Assembly (NCBI RefSeq): GCF_947172395.1
Contig: NC_069102.1
Span: 5,920,442 to 5,984,441, forward strand
DNA: 64,000 nt
Origin: Bicyclus anynana
Taxonomy: Eukaryota; Arthropoda; Insecta; Lepidoptera; Nymphalidae
Direction of reading: 5' to 3'
Below, one piece after another: positions 1-13,400 of the stretch (its first letter is position 1; every line of letters starts with the position of its first letter). The notes under the pieces are model-generated. The model was not told where the DNA came from. It worked only from the letters and a program-made list of their open reading frames with translations, and did not search any database. Both the position numbers and the translations under genes were made by a program.

Positions 1-335
1 TTCTCATAAAATGAAGCTACAGTTCGCTTCAACACACTTTTATCAAAATCGTCAATATTAGTGACGGTTTGTGGTTTCTTAAAATTTGTTCTTGGTATAC
101 AGGTACTGCCTGATTGTGATACTTCCGTCTTGATTCGGTCCACTGTCGCTCTGCTCACACCACAAACAAATGCGGCCATTTCACGTGGTTTGTTGAAATT
201 TAGAGAAGCCACTTTATTCGGATCACTTTTCAATTCATTGAGAAACAGGAATACGTTGTGAATCAGTGTTCGAGCTTGAGGGCTAATATCGCCATGTAAT
301 TTCTTCAGATCAACGTTAGAAAATAAAGTATCCAT
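1..335 (-). pseudogene. Tc1/IS630-like DDE transposase, N-terminal part, cut by window edge
   Basis: The minus strand reads open from an ATG at 335 to base 1. The protein starts MDTLFSNVDLKK and carries a helix-turn-helix-like stretch around residues 50-75 (REMAAFVCGVSRATVDRIK), then a basic linker and a TNIDDFDKSVLKRTV segment. This order is what I know from Tc1/mariner-like (IS630 superfamily) transposase proteins common in Lepidoptera, where DNA-binding helices precede the DDE catalytic domain. The catalytic domain would lie left of the window, so whether the copy is intact cannot be judged. It sits in the intron upstream of the first visible channel exon and on the opposite strand. The family call is from pattern recognition. 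Confidence 0.6.
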
Positions 336-614
336 AGTGCGCAACGAGTAACACATGAATGTATTTATTTAATTGCAGTAAACACATTTATAGCAAAAAA
401 AATACGCAATGCAATTACATTAGAAACCGACCAATCAGAATCGTCCAAATCATTATTGACTCATCATTAGCACGTGCGCAGGTAGCCGTTTATCGATAAT
501 TAGGGTGCGCAGGTAGGCGCGCTGCACATTCCTATCTTTTTTGACTTTTATGACCGGACGACTCAGATGATAACGCGCATACTATAAAAACAAAAATACA
601 TGAACGATCTACGG

Positions 615-650
615 CGTAGCCGCGTAGTAGGGATGTACTACGCGGCTACG
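615..650. repeat. perfect 15-bp inverted repeat
   Basis: The arms CGTAGCCGCGTAGTA (615-629) and their exact reverse complement (636-650) enclose a 6-base loop. The hairpin is GC-rich in AT-rich surroundings. It lies between the transposase fragment and a Helitron fragment, so it may be a transposon terminal structure. Confidence 0.8.
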
Positions 651-677
651 TCAATTGAATGTCCTTATTATAAGGTC

Positions 678-845
678 CTAGCTGACGCCGCGCGGTTTTA
701 CCCGCGTGGTTTCCGTTACCATAGGAATGTGGGGATAATATATCCTATAGCCTTCCTCGATAAATGGGCTATATAACACTTAAAGAATTTTTCAAATCGG
801 ACCAGAATTTCCTAAGATTAGCGCATTCAATCGAACAAATAAACA
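678..845 (-). mobile_element. Helitron fragment, minus orientation
   Basis: The stretch begins CTAGCTGACGCCGCGCGG, the reverse complement of a Helitron 3' end (hairpin followed by CTAG). It then shows a body shared with copies at 2996-3166 and 59402-59592, including 'ccttcctcgataaatgggct'. The opposite end, normally an AT-rich TATAATATTAG motif, is not recognisable, so it is truncated or diverged. Confidence 0.65.
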
Positions 846-1197
846 TTTTTATTTATTATAAAACTTTGCCTCTATGATATTACACATCAAATTGTTTCCT
901 GAGAGAATTACAAAATAATAAAATAGGTATCAATATTAAAATGTAATAGAAAAACATTGGTAAATTTAGAAATTAAAATCTTATAAAATTTTAATATTTT
1001 ATTTCTCTGTTATGATGAATTTACATGGTGTAGTTATGCAACGAGCAAAATATAATCGTTTTTACTTAAGCATAGCTTAAGTGCTTTATGTTCTTATAAC
1101 CCAAATATTTATAAAAAAAAATTATAAACCATGTGGTTTTTATAAACCAAGGACCCAATTTTTTAACATAGCTAATAATTAATTTCAATTTATTCAG
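846..1197. other. AT-rich intron sequence before the first visible channel exon
   Basis: I see no gene here, only AT-rich sequence with homopolymer runs. It ends in a pyrimidine-rich acceptor (tttattcag) used by the exon at 1198. Confidence 0.5.
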
Positions 1198-1415
1198 GAA
1201 AGAAAGAAAGACCTGAACGAACACCGGGACGACTCGACATTTAGCTTCGACCCGTCGTCCTTGTCGGTCAGGACTCTCGCGAAGGACTCCAAGAAGCGCA
1301 TAGACGCCAGGAAAGGCCTACTCCTGGCCTCGTACTCCAGGAAGAGGACCAGAAGACGCAAGCGCGGCAAGAGCACCATTCATCACGCTAACACTGTCCC
1401 TGGAGCTACGGAGAG
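1198..1415 (+). CDS. NaCP60E: channel exon: start of the domain I-II linker
   Basis: The frame starts at phase 0 (GAA AGA AAG) after tttattcag and ends ...GAG AG before GTAGGA. The product is basic and charged: a stretch KGLLLASYSRKRTRRRKRGK resembles the conserved basic patch in the cytoplasmic I-II linker of insect sodium-type channels. GC content is well above the flanking introns. The next intron is about 13.5 kb and packed with SINEs and Helitrons. Confidence 0.85.
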
Positions 1416-4400
1416 GTAGGATCTAGTGTTTTTTTAATATAACTAACGCGCGCCTGCTATTTCTTTGAAATTCAGTTTTTCACAAACCCTACGGGATTTT
1501 TTTTTTGGCATGAAAGCTAGCCTATTTGTTAGTTTAAGGTATATTTTGGTGTCAAACATATTTGTAAATAGCTTACAAACATGTATGCTTAATAACAGTG
1601 TTTAGCAGTTTCATTCACGATTTATATAAAATTTCTATGTGGTATATAAGGTAATCTTATCTATCTTTGAAACAAATTTTTATTTAGGTTTGTTCAGCCG
1701 TTGATTAACAAATATCCACAAAATAGTCGTTAAGTTTTCTAAAATAAGTATATTAATTTTCTGCGTTATTTTCTTAATTTTATCACTCCTTAAGAACTCT
1801 CTACTAAATATTCATAGTAGAAATCACGAAAAAAAAATTTTTATGAAACCAGTTTTAAAATTAAAATAACAAGTTATTGCGTGACCAAGGGATAAGGGAT
1901 TTATTCTCAAACGACTTCAATAAAATCTGTATCATTATATAACTCTCAGAGAATGTCTCCATCTCTCTCAGATTGATAGAGATATTTGTCTGATCTACAA
2001 ATAGATTTGATAAATTATAAGTTTTAAATAGACTTTTAGTACTTTTAGTAACCTACTTGATAATACACTACTTTCTAAGATATCTACATTGAAGTCTCCA
2101 CATACAAACAGCTACTTGTAAGATTTCGATAGCTTAAATAATACTTCATCTAATTTCTTCTCAAAAAGTTCAAAGTTAGACAAGGGAGGAGATCTATAGA
2201 CCGTAACAATAATGAAATGTACTAATTCGACTGCGGCCAACTCAATTGTTTGTTCAACAGACAGGCTAACAATGTCTCTACGGTTTTAAAATTTCAAATT
2301 ACAAACACCTAAAACGTTTATTTTTAAAAACCACAAAAAGCCATGTAACCAGAACTCATTGTGTCTTTATAATAACACATAAACACGGTCAATAATACTT
2401 ACATATTTCACTACCCCTTTCATTACCTTAATACCTCATGAATTTTCATGAAGCAAACATGTAAGTACATTACCTTGATATCGAATGAAACAAAGTTGGC
2501 ATTTTGCCTTCCGACTGCAATTTCTCTGAGAACCGGTCGGATTGTAAATTGTATGAACATTGAACGCTGCGCGGCAGCCAAATAGGTAATTTCTTTAGCA
2601 AGATTAAAGGAAATTATTCACAACAACTTTTTATTATGCAAATACCGAGTACTTGCAGTGTTTTTTATTTAACTGTAATTTAATCTTGCGTAACTTTTAA
2701 TTTCAAACAAGTTCATGCTGTGATGATTTTTGTTTTAGATTGATAAAGAATTGTTGTAGACAATTTATTAGGGGTTAAAATAAAAATATTTTAACCAGCC
2801 TACGACTTAGTCCGCGAGGAAATCATAAACTTTCATTTCACTTGACCATTTTTAGCTATACCTAAAATATTAGTTACGTCATAGATCTCGAAGAAATAAC
2901 ACAGCGTTTTAGATTATCTTGACAAGGCTTGACGTTTCCAATTCAACAACGATGTCGATTTTCGATATTTAAGCCTATTTTCGTATCATTAATAACTAGC
3001 TGACACCGCGCGGTTTCAGCCGCGTGGTGCCCGTTCCCGTAGGAATATGATGATATTATATAGCCTATTGCCTTCCTCGGTAAATGGGCTATTTACCACT
3101 GAAAGAATTTTTCAATTCGGACCAATCAAACAAACAAACTCTTCAGCTTTATAATATTAGTATAGATGAACACTATACGCTCTATGTTTAATGTTATAGG
3201 GTGGGTGAGTAGATTAGTTATTGGGCAGAGAGGTGAAGAGCGATCACAAATGATCGAAGAGACTTGTACATCCGCTTTGCTAGAGCAGTCCAGCCGGACT
3301 ACTAATAATAATACAATGTTAACCATCAAGCCCACGGTACAAACTCTATAATATAATTTGATGTGTCTGTCTGTCTCTCTGAACAGATGTAGTTTTTTTT
3401 TAGTATTAAAGGTGAATTATGTGCGAGTGTTCTTAGACATGTTGATGAAAATCGGTTGAGCCGTTTAGATGTTGTGGGTATACAAGTGAGGAAGAATAAC
3501 CGAATGTCTGCCAATATACTCGAGTGGGGTCTCAAATGAAAGCGCACTAAATTAATGACTTGCTCGAAAGTGTATTTGATAATAATTTTATCACATACGG
3601 GGGTTTTTCAAATTTTTCAAGGTGTCAGTTGCCTGTACTTGCCAATGTTAGAAACATAGGCTGACAAACAGTCGTCCTTCATAGAATTATGTCTGGCTAA
3701 CGCAGGGTATTCTAAAAATAATACATACCTACAGGAGCAAAGTCGATAGATAGCTAGTTGTCAAGATTTATATGTACAATGTAAAATATAAGCCAATTGC
3801 ACTAACTGAGGCGTGTAAACTACACACTGACTCGTATTAAAGTTGCTCGAAAATTCGTGAAATAAACATTACCCATGGGCTTTGGTGCAATGCGGGTGGC
3901 AAAAATATATTTAAATTATTTTACTTTGGACGGTGCGAAATTTCGTTAAAAAGTTTTACATTTTATTAAGTGAAATGTTGTCAGTCGGGAGGCGACGCGT
4001 TAAATGTTATTTGCTGTTGGAAACGTAAAAAGATAGCCCCTAACGTGCCATGGCGTGCCAGAAATATAGGCTTTGTTTTTTATTATTTGCTTATAAATTA
4101 CAATGGAACGAATATTACATGAAACCTAAGAAGTTTCTCTTCTCATTAAGCCACACATTCATATAATACTAGTCGATTATTTTTCAGCGCATTTTTTTTT
4201 ATTTTTCATTCAGTAAAAACTTTAGAAAAAATAAAAAATATGAATATGTCATTCATTAGTTTTGGAGAAGGGCTTCCACAATTACTGTGACATGATTTGT
4301 ATATATCTTGGAATAGAAATGGACAGAAATCTAATAAATACCTACCTACTTTCCGGTAACTATTTTATTGTAATTAACTCATGCAATGTTGCCTATCTTT

Positions 4401-7400
4401 TTTTGTTCTTATTTAGTGTCAAAATTTTAGTTTCAATAATTTGGTTTTTATTATTTTCTCAAGGTATTTTTTAATAATTCTACAAAATATCTTAGTGAAC
4501 AGTAAATCTGTATTCTAAAAATACACTTTTTCTAACGTTAACTTAGTAACGTTAACTTAGAATGCTCTTGAGAAATAACGCCTTCTAGAAAATTCAATTG
4601 AGAGAAATGTTAGGTACGGAACTATCGATATTCTGTTACGGGAAACAGAATTAATATATTTTTAGAATTTTGTTCATCCGAACACGTAGGTTGTTGTTAT
4701 GTACATTTATGTATTTTATATAATTATATTTTTTATAAAACACTTTACAACATATTCTCATACCTACACAGTGACGTATTTTTTACTGCCTTCAGTGGCG
4801 GATTTACAAATATATAAATATATATTTATATATAATTAAAATATACTAATATATAAATATATTATATATGAGTTTGCATGTGGGCTCTTCTCGGACCAAG
4901 ACGCGTATGGAACCCTCGTTACTTTAGTTTTAAGTTTTCGACTATTATTACCACCATTAGATTAAATTAAATTATGACATATTCTTGACATTTCAAAAGT
5001 GCTTGTAAACTAAGCCTAATTGAAATAAATGAATTTTGACTTTGACTTTACTTATATTATACAAAAATATATTAATATATAAAAATATATAATTATGCGC
5101 CCCTTCCCTTTCCATATCCCCGGCTAATTTTCCAATGACATGTACACATATTCATGGAAACTGTAACTATATTGGTATATACAGGTAGGTACATATTTCA
5201 ATAAAACAATATTCCCCATTCAGCGTTTATCTCTGCAAAATTGTCACGAAATGTATTTCCAAACGGATATAAAAAGTGTAAATCAATATGTATGGTTGAT
5301 TCACGACCTCCAATTGCAAACAGAAATGGAATATAATGACCGACCATTTAATAAATTCGCACGGACTCGAATCAGAGTAAATGGTTACGATTGTCACTCC
5401 TAAATCCTAACAATTTACATGTTTATCCCGTTATATATGACTGACCAATACCAATAAACGTATTGGTCTGGGAGCGTTGAAATAATAGAGATTGTGTATC
5501 GAGAGAGAGTGAGTTATTTATGAGGGGGTGTTTGATTAAGGCTGGAATTAATCTATACCTTCATGTTTTCGTTAAGTCTGTCAAATGAGCTTTGTTATTA
5601 AAGTTTCTCTTTCTTAATGCTGAATAATACATTTATTAGAGCCGCGATAGCCCAGTGGGTATGACCTCTGCCTCCGATTCCGGAGGGTGTGGGTTCGAAC
5701 CCGGTCCGGGGCATGCACCTCCAATATTTCAGTTGTGTGTATTTAAAAAAATATCACATGTTTTAAAACGGTGAATAAAAAACATCGTGAGGAAACCTGC
5801 ATACCAGGTAATTTTCTTAATTCTCTGTCTGTGTGAAGTCTGCCAATCCGCATTGCTGGAATTTAATCTGCAAACATATTCTTCAGACCCCAAACAGGTA
5901 CAGAATTTTCGGTAAAAAAAGAACTGTAGTGGTTCGAATACCTTCTTAGCCTTACTTCTACAAAGATCAGCCAACATCCTTAATCAAATAGATAATAACA
6001 TTAAACATTTTCATTCATCGCCATCATTAATTACCATCGAGTAATCACTTACAGTTGGGCATAGACCTCTTTTAAGCGCAAACACTCATTTTTTTAAATC
6101 AAACACCCCCGCCAAACAGTTGACTGTCTCTTAGTATAAATACATTAATTTACTTGAAGCAATGGACGCACACACCGCAAGTAATAGCTATATTTCAATA
6201 TGGTGTCAATGTTAACAGTCGCTCCTGATATCGATTCACGGCTACGCTATAGCTAATGTTTGTTAACCGCAGTACATGGTTTAATTCTGACGCATTGCAC
6301 AACTATTTTGACTGTGCTTGATTTAACGATGAATTTTTAATACTTGCCTATCGTTTTAAATGGTGACTTATTAATTTGTTTTGCTATTTTCTGCGAAAAA
6401 CCTCTACCTAAGCTTTCTCTTCGAAGCCGGAGCGTTCTCAGGATATGTTTGTTTCGCAACTAAACGTTGTTGAGTCAACGTCTTCTAAGGATGTTTCGAT
6501 TTCGTAGTAAAACGTAGGTTTTTATTATAACCATTTATATATTATAATTTAGAGGTTTTTTGTCGCATCTTGGTGACGTCGATTTTATAGTTGAAAACGT
6601 CTGGCGTCTACTATTACCCAAATAATAACAAATCAATCAGCTTACATTCATAATCAGACTTCTCAGCGTAAATACTTATAACTACTTATAATAAATAACA
6701 AGCAAATTAACGTCATAAAGTGCAAGATAACAAGCACAAGATAATTCACAAATGGCGAGCGCAAATAAACGAGGAACAATTGGGGCGAGATAACAAGTTT
6801 GCAACTTAAACCGGATTAACAAAGTTGTATGCAGACTATTTCTTAATGAGAACGCTATGTTATGCATTTATAGTCTTATACCATACAGACACAGAAAACA
6901 AACTTTCATATCAGCATATGCAATTAGATTTATGTGATTAATAGCGGATGTCCGCGACTTGGTCCGCTTTTAGACCTCCGTAATCTGGCCCGAAAGCAAA
7001 ATCCGTTCTTAGCAGATGTCCACTAACTATAAACTACCTGTCAGTTTATCTTCGAGATTTCGTGGTGAAAGACGTTTCGCTTTCATGTAATTAGATGCAG
7101 AATCTAATTGCATGAAAGCGAAACGAGCATAATCACATGAATCTAAAAATATCCTAATTTAACAGCAATGGACCGATAAATTGGAATTCAAGTAAGGTTT
7201 TCACAATCATGGGAATTAATTAACAATTAGCAGTGAAAAGGTTTTATGGGTTTTATGTGCAATCTACAAAATAACCTTAAACTAGTCAAATGACACGTTT
7301 CTCATATTTTTCTGTGGCGGATATTAATATGTATCATTTATGTAGAAGTGTAAAATTAACGAAAATAACGTTTCCTTAGTAGACGAGACTTCTTGACAAT

Positions 7401-10400
7401 GAAGTAAGTATTTCTGGATGTAAAAGTTGAGAAAACCTGCCGCAGATTGAATGATACCTCAACCATACTTTTAGGAGAAGGAGAAAACGTTTTGATCTAA
7501 AAGGCACTTATCAATTAGACTATCATATTATAATGATCCGATTTGTCTGGTTATTCTACGACAAATACACCCTTGCATTGTTTGACAATGTCAAGTTTCA
7601 CATTAATTCAAGCTAACTGATAAGACTGAGAAAAAAAAGAGCCCAGTGGATATGACCTCTGCCTCCGATACCGGAGGGCGTGGGTTCGATTTCGGTCTGG
7701 GGCATGCACCTCCAACTTTTCAGTTGTGTGCATTTTGAGAAATTATATGTAACGTGTCTCAAACGGTGAAGGAATAACATCGTAAGGAAACCTGCATACC
7801 AGAGAATTAATTCTCGGCGTGTGTGAAGTCTGCCAATCCGCAATGGGCCAGCGCAGCGTGGTGGACTATTGGCCTAACCCCTCTCATTCTGAGAGGAGTC
7901 TCGAGCTCAACAGTTAGCGGAATATGGGTTGATAAATGATGAATGATGATAGAACTGGCCTATTGGGTAACTACTAGTCATGCTAATAAAGATCAAAGCA
8001 CAGCTCGTCATCAGATGTTAACGTCTCTGTGGACACAAGGTAGTACTGGTAACTTTGTGGTATTGTAGAAGACTTGTATAATAAATCTTTTCAAAATGAG
8101 AAATGCAGTAAATCTTAGTAAACTTATTAAACTAGTATAACATTCAGTCAGTAACTCAATACGCTCGCGCTTTGTACTGTTACCAAGGAAATAAATTCTG
8201 GTACGAGATTTTAAATTGCGAAAGTTGAAGGCGTCGCATCGCAAGGGAAAGGATTCCAAACATTCAATCTAAGTTATCAATTTAAATGGAAGTTTAAGGA
8301 AAAGCGACGCTACTCGCGAATTTTTCTATTTTAAGATATCCTAGCTATGCTATCTGTGGCTCGATTATATTAATTTAACTTTTGCTTTTTTAAATTTAAT
8401 ACAATCAAATCCAATTTAAAAAAAAAAAGATCCGATCTCAATGAAACAGATCCGCTATGTTTGATACAGAGCCGTGAGAGCCCCGTGGATATGACCTCTG
8501 CCTCCTATTCCGGAGGGTGTAGGTTCGAATCCGGTCCGGGGCATGCACCTCCAACTTTTCAGTTGTGTGCATTTTAATATGACGTGTTTCTAACGGTGAA
8601 GGAAAACATCGTGAAGGAAACCTGCATGCCAGAGAATTTTCTAAATTCTCTGCGTGTGTGAAGTATGACAATCCGCATTGGGCCAGCGCGGTAGACTATT
8701 GGCCTAACCCCTTTCATTCAGGGAGGAGAGGTGAATTGATGTCAAACGGATCCGATCAAGTTGCGACTTGTTGCGATGCCAACGTAGATTTTTCTGAAAT
8801 TTGGCTTCATGAGATCTGTTTAAAAGTTCTAATTTATAGCCAATTTTCAGCTTTGTAGCGTTTAAGTTTTTTGGGCCCAAGTATGTATAGTGACTGGGTT
8901 TCTCCTTTATCTAAAAATTTTAAGTCAATTCATCGAAGTCGAATCACTTTTCTTAATGTTTGCAGACACAAATATACGGAAGCTGTGTTTGATAAGAGTT
9001 CTCTCAACTACAGTCGAGGACATCTTGAGAATGTGGCTTAGTGCTGCTCGAAATATTTTCTTGAATATTTGAAATGTACGAGGGCATTTCAAGTGTCATC
9101 ATACGTCTTGGACAAAGCTAGTGTTAGGTTGTTTTCCTTAATATTTATTTTGTTTTATTTCAGTTTTTTATCACTTTCTGTCCACAATCCATTATTACGA
9201 GTATGAGTTAGTACAAAAAAAGTAGCTTGCATTACTTTTAGTGCTATAATGATCGTATTGAAGAAAATAAATTAGGGCCGATTTAACATTCGATTTGATA
9301 AAAGTATACAGTTTTCTTTTTATTCTTTACAAGTTAGCCCTTGACCACAAACTCACCTAAGTGATGATGCAATCTAAGATGGAAGCGGGCTACCTATAGT
9401 TAAGAGAAGGATGAAAATCCACACCCCTTTCGGTGTCTAAATCGCTTGACGGTACGTCTTTGCCGGTATGTTGGTAACTAGCCACGGCTGACCTGGACCA
9501 ATTAAGAAAACCTCAATCGGCCCAGCCGGAGATCGAACCCAGGACCTCAGTCTTGTAAATCCATCGCGCACATCACTGCGCCACGGAGGTCGTCAAAAAC
9601 AGTTAAAACGGAAAGATTGTAGCACATATAACTCGCTAATGCGAGCACGTGCGAGTTTTGGATTCGTATAGAAAGAGAAATGTAAAAATAAATTCGAAAC
9701 TCGCAAGTGCAAGTATTATATTTCTAAGCAAAAAACATCGTTACATAATAGTGCTACAAATAGTAAAGCGTCGAGTAGAAAAATCGCTTAAATTAAATGA
9801 CAGCTTGGAACTTGCGTATTATCTTTTTCATATCATCATCATCGCTAAAAAATCCATATTCAGGTCACTGTTGAGCACGAGTCTCCTCTCAGTATAAGAG
9901 GGCTTTGGTCAATAATCCCTAACTACGCTGGCCAAATGCGGATTAGCAGACTTCACACGTAGACAATCATGAAAATTCTCAGGTCAAGTTTCCTCACCAT
10001 GTTTTTCCTTTACTGTTTGAGACATGTGATATTTAATTTCTTAAAATGCACACGAATACGAATCAAAGGCAGAGGTCATATTCACGTGCCTTATATTTTT
10101 TTTCATATGCATATATACAAACAGAAAAGATGAATATTTATACCATAGATCGCAGAACTAAATATATCTGAATATAGATGAATAAGGAAATAGGTCGTAA
10201 AGATGATAATCTTTATGGGAACAGTTACCGTTTGCCGTTCCTTCTCAAAGTAATTCAGCTCTGATTTAAGTTCGGGTGGAGATTTAGCTTGCAACTTCAA
10301 TTTCGAGTCGGCTGAAATAAACGATCTGCTCTATCCGTGGCACTTAAAATATACTATAGTGAATGTAAAACGTAATGGAATATTTATATTTTATTTTCTA

Positions 10401-13400
10401 CTCTACTGTATTTTTCCATTATGATCGCAAAGTTTCTAAAATCGTAACCGTTCTGAACTTATTCTGTATTCTAAGGCAGAGTTTCTCAAAGTGGGGTACG
10501 CGAACCCCTAGGGGTTCGCCATTTGCCGACAGGGCGTTCGCAACAAAATTTACGTAATGGTGGCTTGATAACTGATACTGAGTCAGAATTAAGGTTAAAA
10601 TTGTCCAAAATTACTCCTAACATTGAATCCATTTGCGACAAAAAACAAGGACACCCACCACATTAATAAGGTACTTTCTGTTTTTTTTTTTTTATTCTTT
10701 ACAAGTTAGCCCTTGACTACAATCTCACCTGATGGTAAGTAATGATGTAATCTAAGATGGAAGCGGGCTAACTTGTTAGGAGGAGGATGAAAGTCCACAC
10801 TCCTTTCGGTTTCTACACGACATCGTACCGGAACGCTAAATCGCTTGGCGGTACGTCTTTGTCGGTAGGGTGGTAACTAGCCACGGCCGAAGCCTCCCAC
10901 CAACTAGACCTGGACCAATTAAGAAAACCTCATTCGGGCTAACCGGGGATCGAACCCAGGACCTCCGTCATTTCTGTGTTACCTTTTTATAGGTATGTGC
11001 TTACACGATGCGTCTCAGTATCGTGTAAGCACATACCTATTAAAAGCACCTGAGAAAACACAGACAGACGCTTCGATTTACATTTGTATGTATTGATATA
11101 GGTAGATACTCGTACGTTATACCTACTTACCTAGAAACTTAAAAACGGAAATGGACAGCCTCCGTGGCGCAGTGGTTTGCGCGGTGGATTTACAAGACGG
11201 AGGTCCTGGGTTCGATTGAGTTTTTCTTAATTGGTCCAGGTCTGGTGGGAGGTTTCGGCCGTGGCCAGTTACCACCCTACCGACAAAGACGTACCGCCAA
11301 GCGAGTTAGCGTTCCGATATGATGTCGTGTAGAAACCGAAATGAGTGCGGATTTTCATCCTGCTACTAGCAAGTTAGCCCGATTCCATCTTAGATTGCAT
11401 CATCACTTACCATCGAGTGAGATTGTAGTCAAGGGCTAACTTGTAAAGAATAAAAAAAGAAAAACTAATTCTATCAGTCCAATTTCTGAACTCTCATGTT
11501 ACAATCAAAATTTTAACAATGTTTCCGATAAATGCCCACAAAGCCTTCTGTAATAATGGGAGTTAAGCCATATCGATCGTTGACCTTTACTGACCTTAAA
11601 TATGATGGCTTACAAGCTGTCAATATTGGCTCCTAGCGGCGTGACGTTCAAATATGGATTACTTTAATAGTGGCCGTGATATTTTAAAATCCAATAATAT
11701 CCGCACGATAATAGAACACTGTACTGTGACGTAGGCGACGGAGTTAAACCATTACTTAGATATTCCCTTTATATTATACTAGCGGACGCCCGCGACTTCG
11801 TCCGCGTGGTATTCAGTTTTTCGCAAATCCCGCAGGAACCATGGATTTTTCCGGGATGAAAAGTAGCCTATGTGTTACTCAAGAGTAAAATCTAATTCCA
11901 TTCCAAATTTCAGCCAAATCGCTTCAATAGCCGCAGTGTAAAATAGGAACAAACATACTTACACACTTGCACACAAACTTTCGCCTTTATAATATTAGTG
12001 TGATGTGATATTCTAAAAATATAAAAGCTGTAAAAATTAGGTATAGTGCGGTATATCAGTATTTTACGACTTATTACAAAGCTTAAAGCTATAGCTTGGC
12101 AAATTCGTTCGTAACATTCTGGATGGTCCGCGCGGGCCGGGAGGCGGGTAGCGATGCCCCGCGCGCACGACTTCACACCCACGCAGTCCTTTCCCCCGTC
12201 GCCCGCATATCATGGGAGTGTCATCCCCAAAGTTGGAGATGCATGCCCCGGACCGAATTCGGCACAGGGCCACTGGGCTATCACGGCTTCTCAATAATTT
12301 CAAAGATATTCTGTAGTATAGTCTAATATCTACATAGCACCCTCGCGAAGTCGGGGCGTGTCGCTAGTATAAAATAGGGCGTTTATTTTATGTATCAAAT
12401 AAATATAAAGCCTCCTTGCGTAAAAGGTAAATTGTGTAGCCGCGGGGCGCTTGATATCTGATCGTTACTGCTGTACATAAACATTTACAATGCTGGGTTG
12501 CGTTAAGTAGCCATTTATGCGCCCATTCAAAAAGACATTTATTCGCCAAAAATCCATTTATGCACCAAATTAAAAATTATTAAAAATGCATACTATACTT
12601 AATAGTTTAATGTCTAGACTCTGAAATGTGTTTTGTATACCACGCAGTCATACGCTTCTACTATTTAGAGACGACAAACTAACGGCCGGATTATTTGTGA
12701 GGAAGTAATAAGCAGAGCCGTGTTAGCTCAGTGGATATGACCTCTGCCTCCGATTCCGGAGGGTGTATGTTCGAATCCTATCCGGGGCATGCATCTCCAA
12801 CTTTTCAGTTGCATTTTAAGAAATTAAATATCACGTGTCTCAAACGGTGAAGGAAAAACATCGTGAGGAACCCTCCATACCAGAGAATTTTCTAATCCGC
12901 CTTGGGCCAGCATGGTGGACTATTGGTCTAACTCCACTCCATTGTTGAACACAAGTCTCCTCTCAGAATGAGAGGGGTTAGGCTAATAGTCCACCACGCT
13001 GGCTCAATGAACTTCACACATATTTAACTTCTTAAAATGCTCATAATCGTAAATGAGGTGCATGCCCCTAATACAATAATTTTAAGATCAAAACCACATT
13101 CTGGCACATTCTGGCAAATAAATTATAATATTAAAAAAAACGGTTAAAGGCGGAATTATATTTGTCTGTCTTGTTGTGACGCATCAGAACAGAATTGGTT
13201 TCATACATTTTGTATGCGACACATCAGATGCCATGATGATGAGCCAGACATCTGTCAAGTTCTTCGACTGCCAGTACTCCAGTCCCCCTAGCCAAGTAGC
13301 ACGTCGATTCTCTTTCTACGATCGCTAACTAGAAAAATGTATGGGAATGACAGATCTTGATCACGTGATCTGTCTATAGAAAATGTCATTCCCATTCATC

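Noticed and set aside
4795..4870. AT-only stretch as a replication or scaffold element
   Set aside because: Simple TA-rich sequence is common in this genome and nothing else supports a function.
5640..5715. tRNA-like A and B boxes (also at 7638, 8466, 12713, 60292 and 11158)
   Set aside because: They head dispersed SINE copies with the same non-tRNA body, and the cloverleaf stems do not close; they are not functional tRNA genes.
12258..12270. gaattcggcac, resembling a cDNA cloning adaptor
   Set aside because: The match stops after 11 bases and continues as ordinary repeat sequence; most likely chance.
12064..12326. Overlapping frames of 76-90 codons on both strands near 12.1-12.3 kb
   Set aside because: GC-rich transposon-derived island; the frames conflict and share sequence with the repeat at 48.7 kb.
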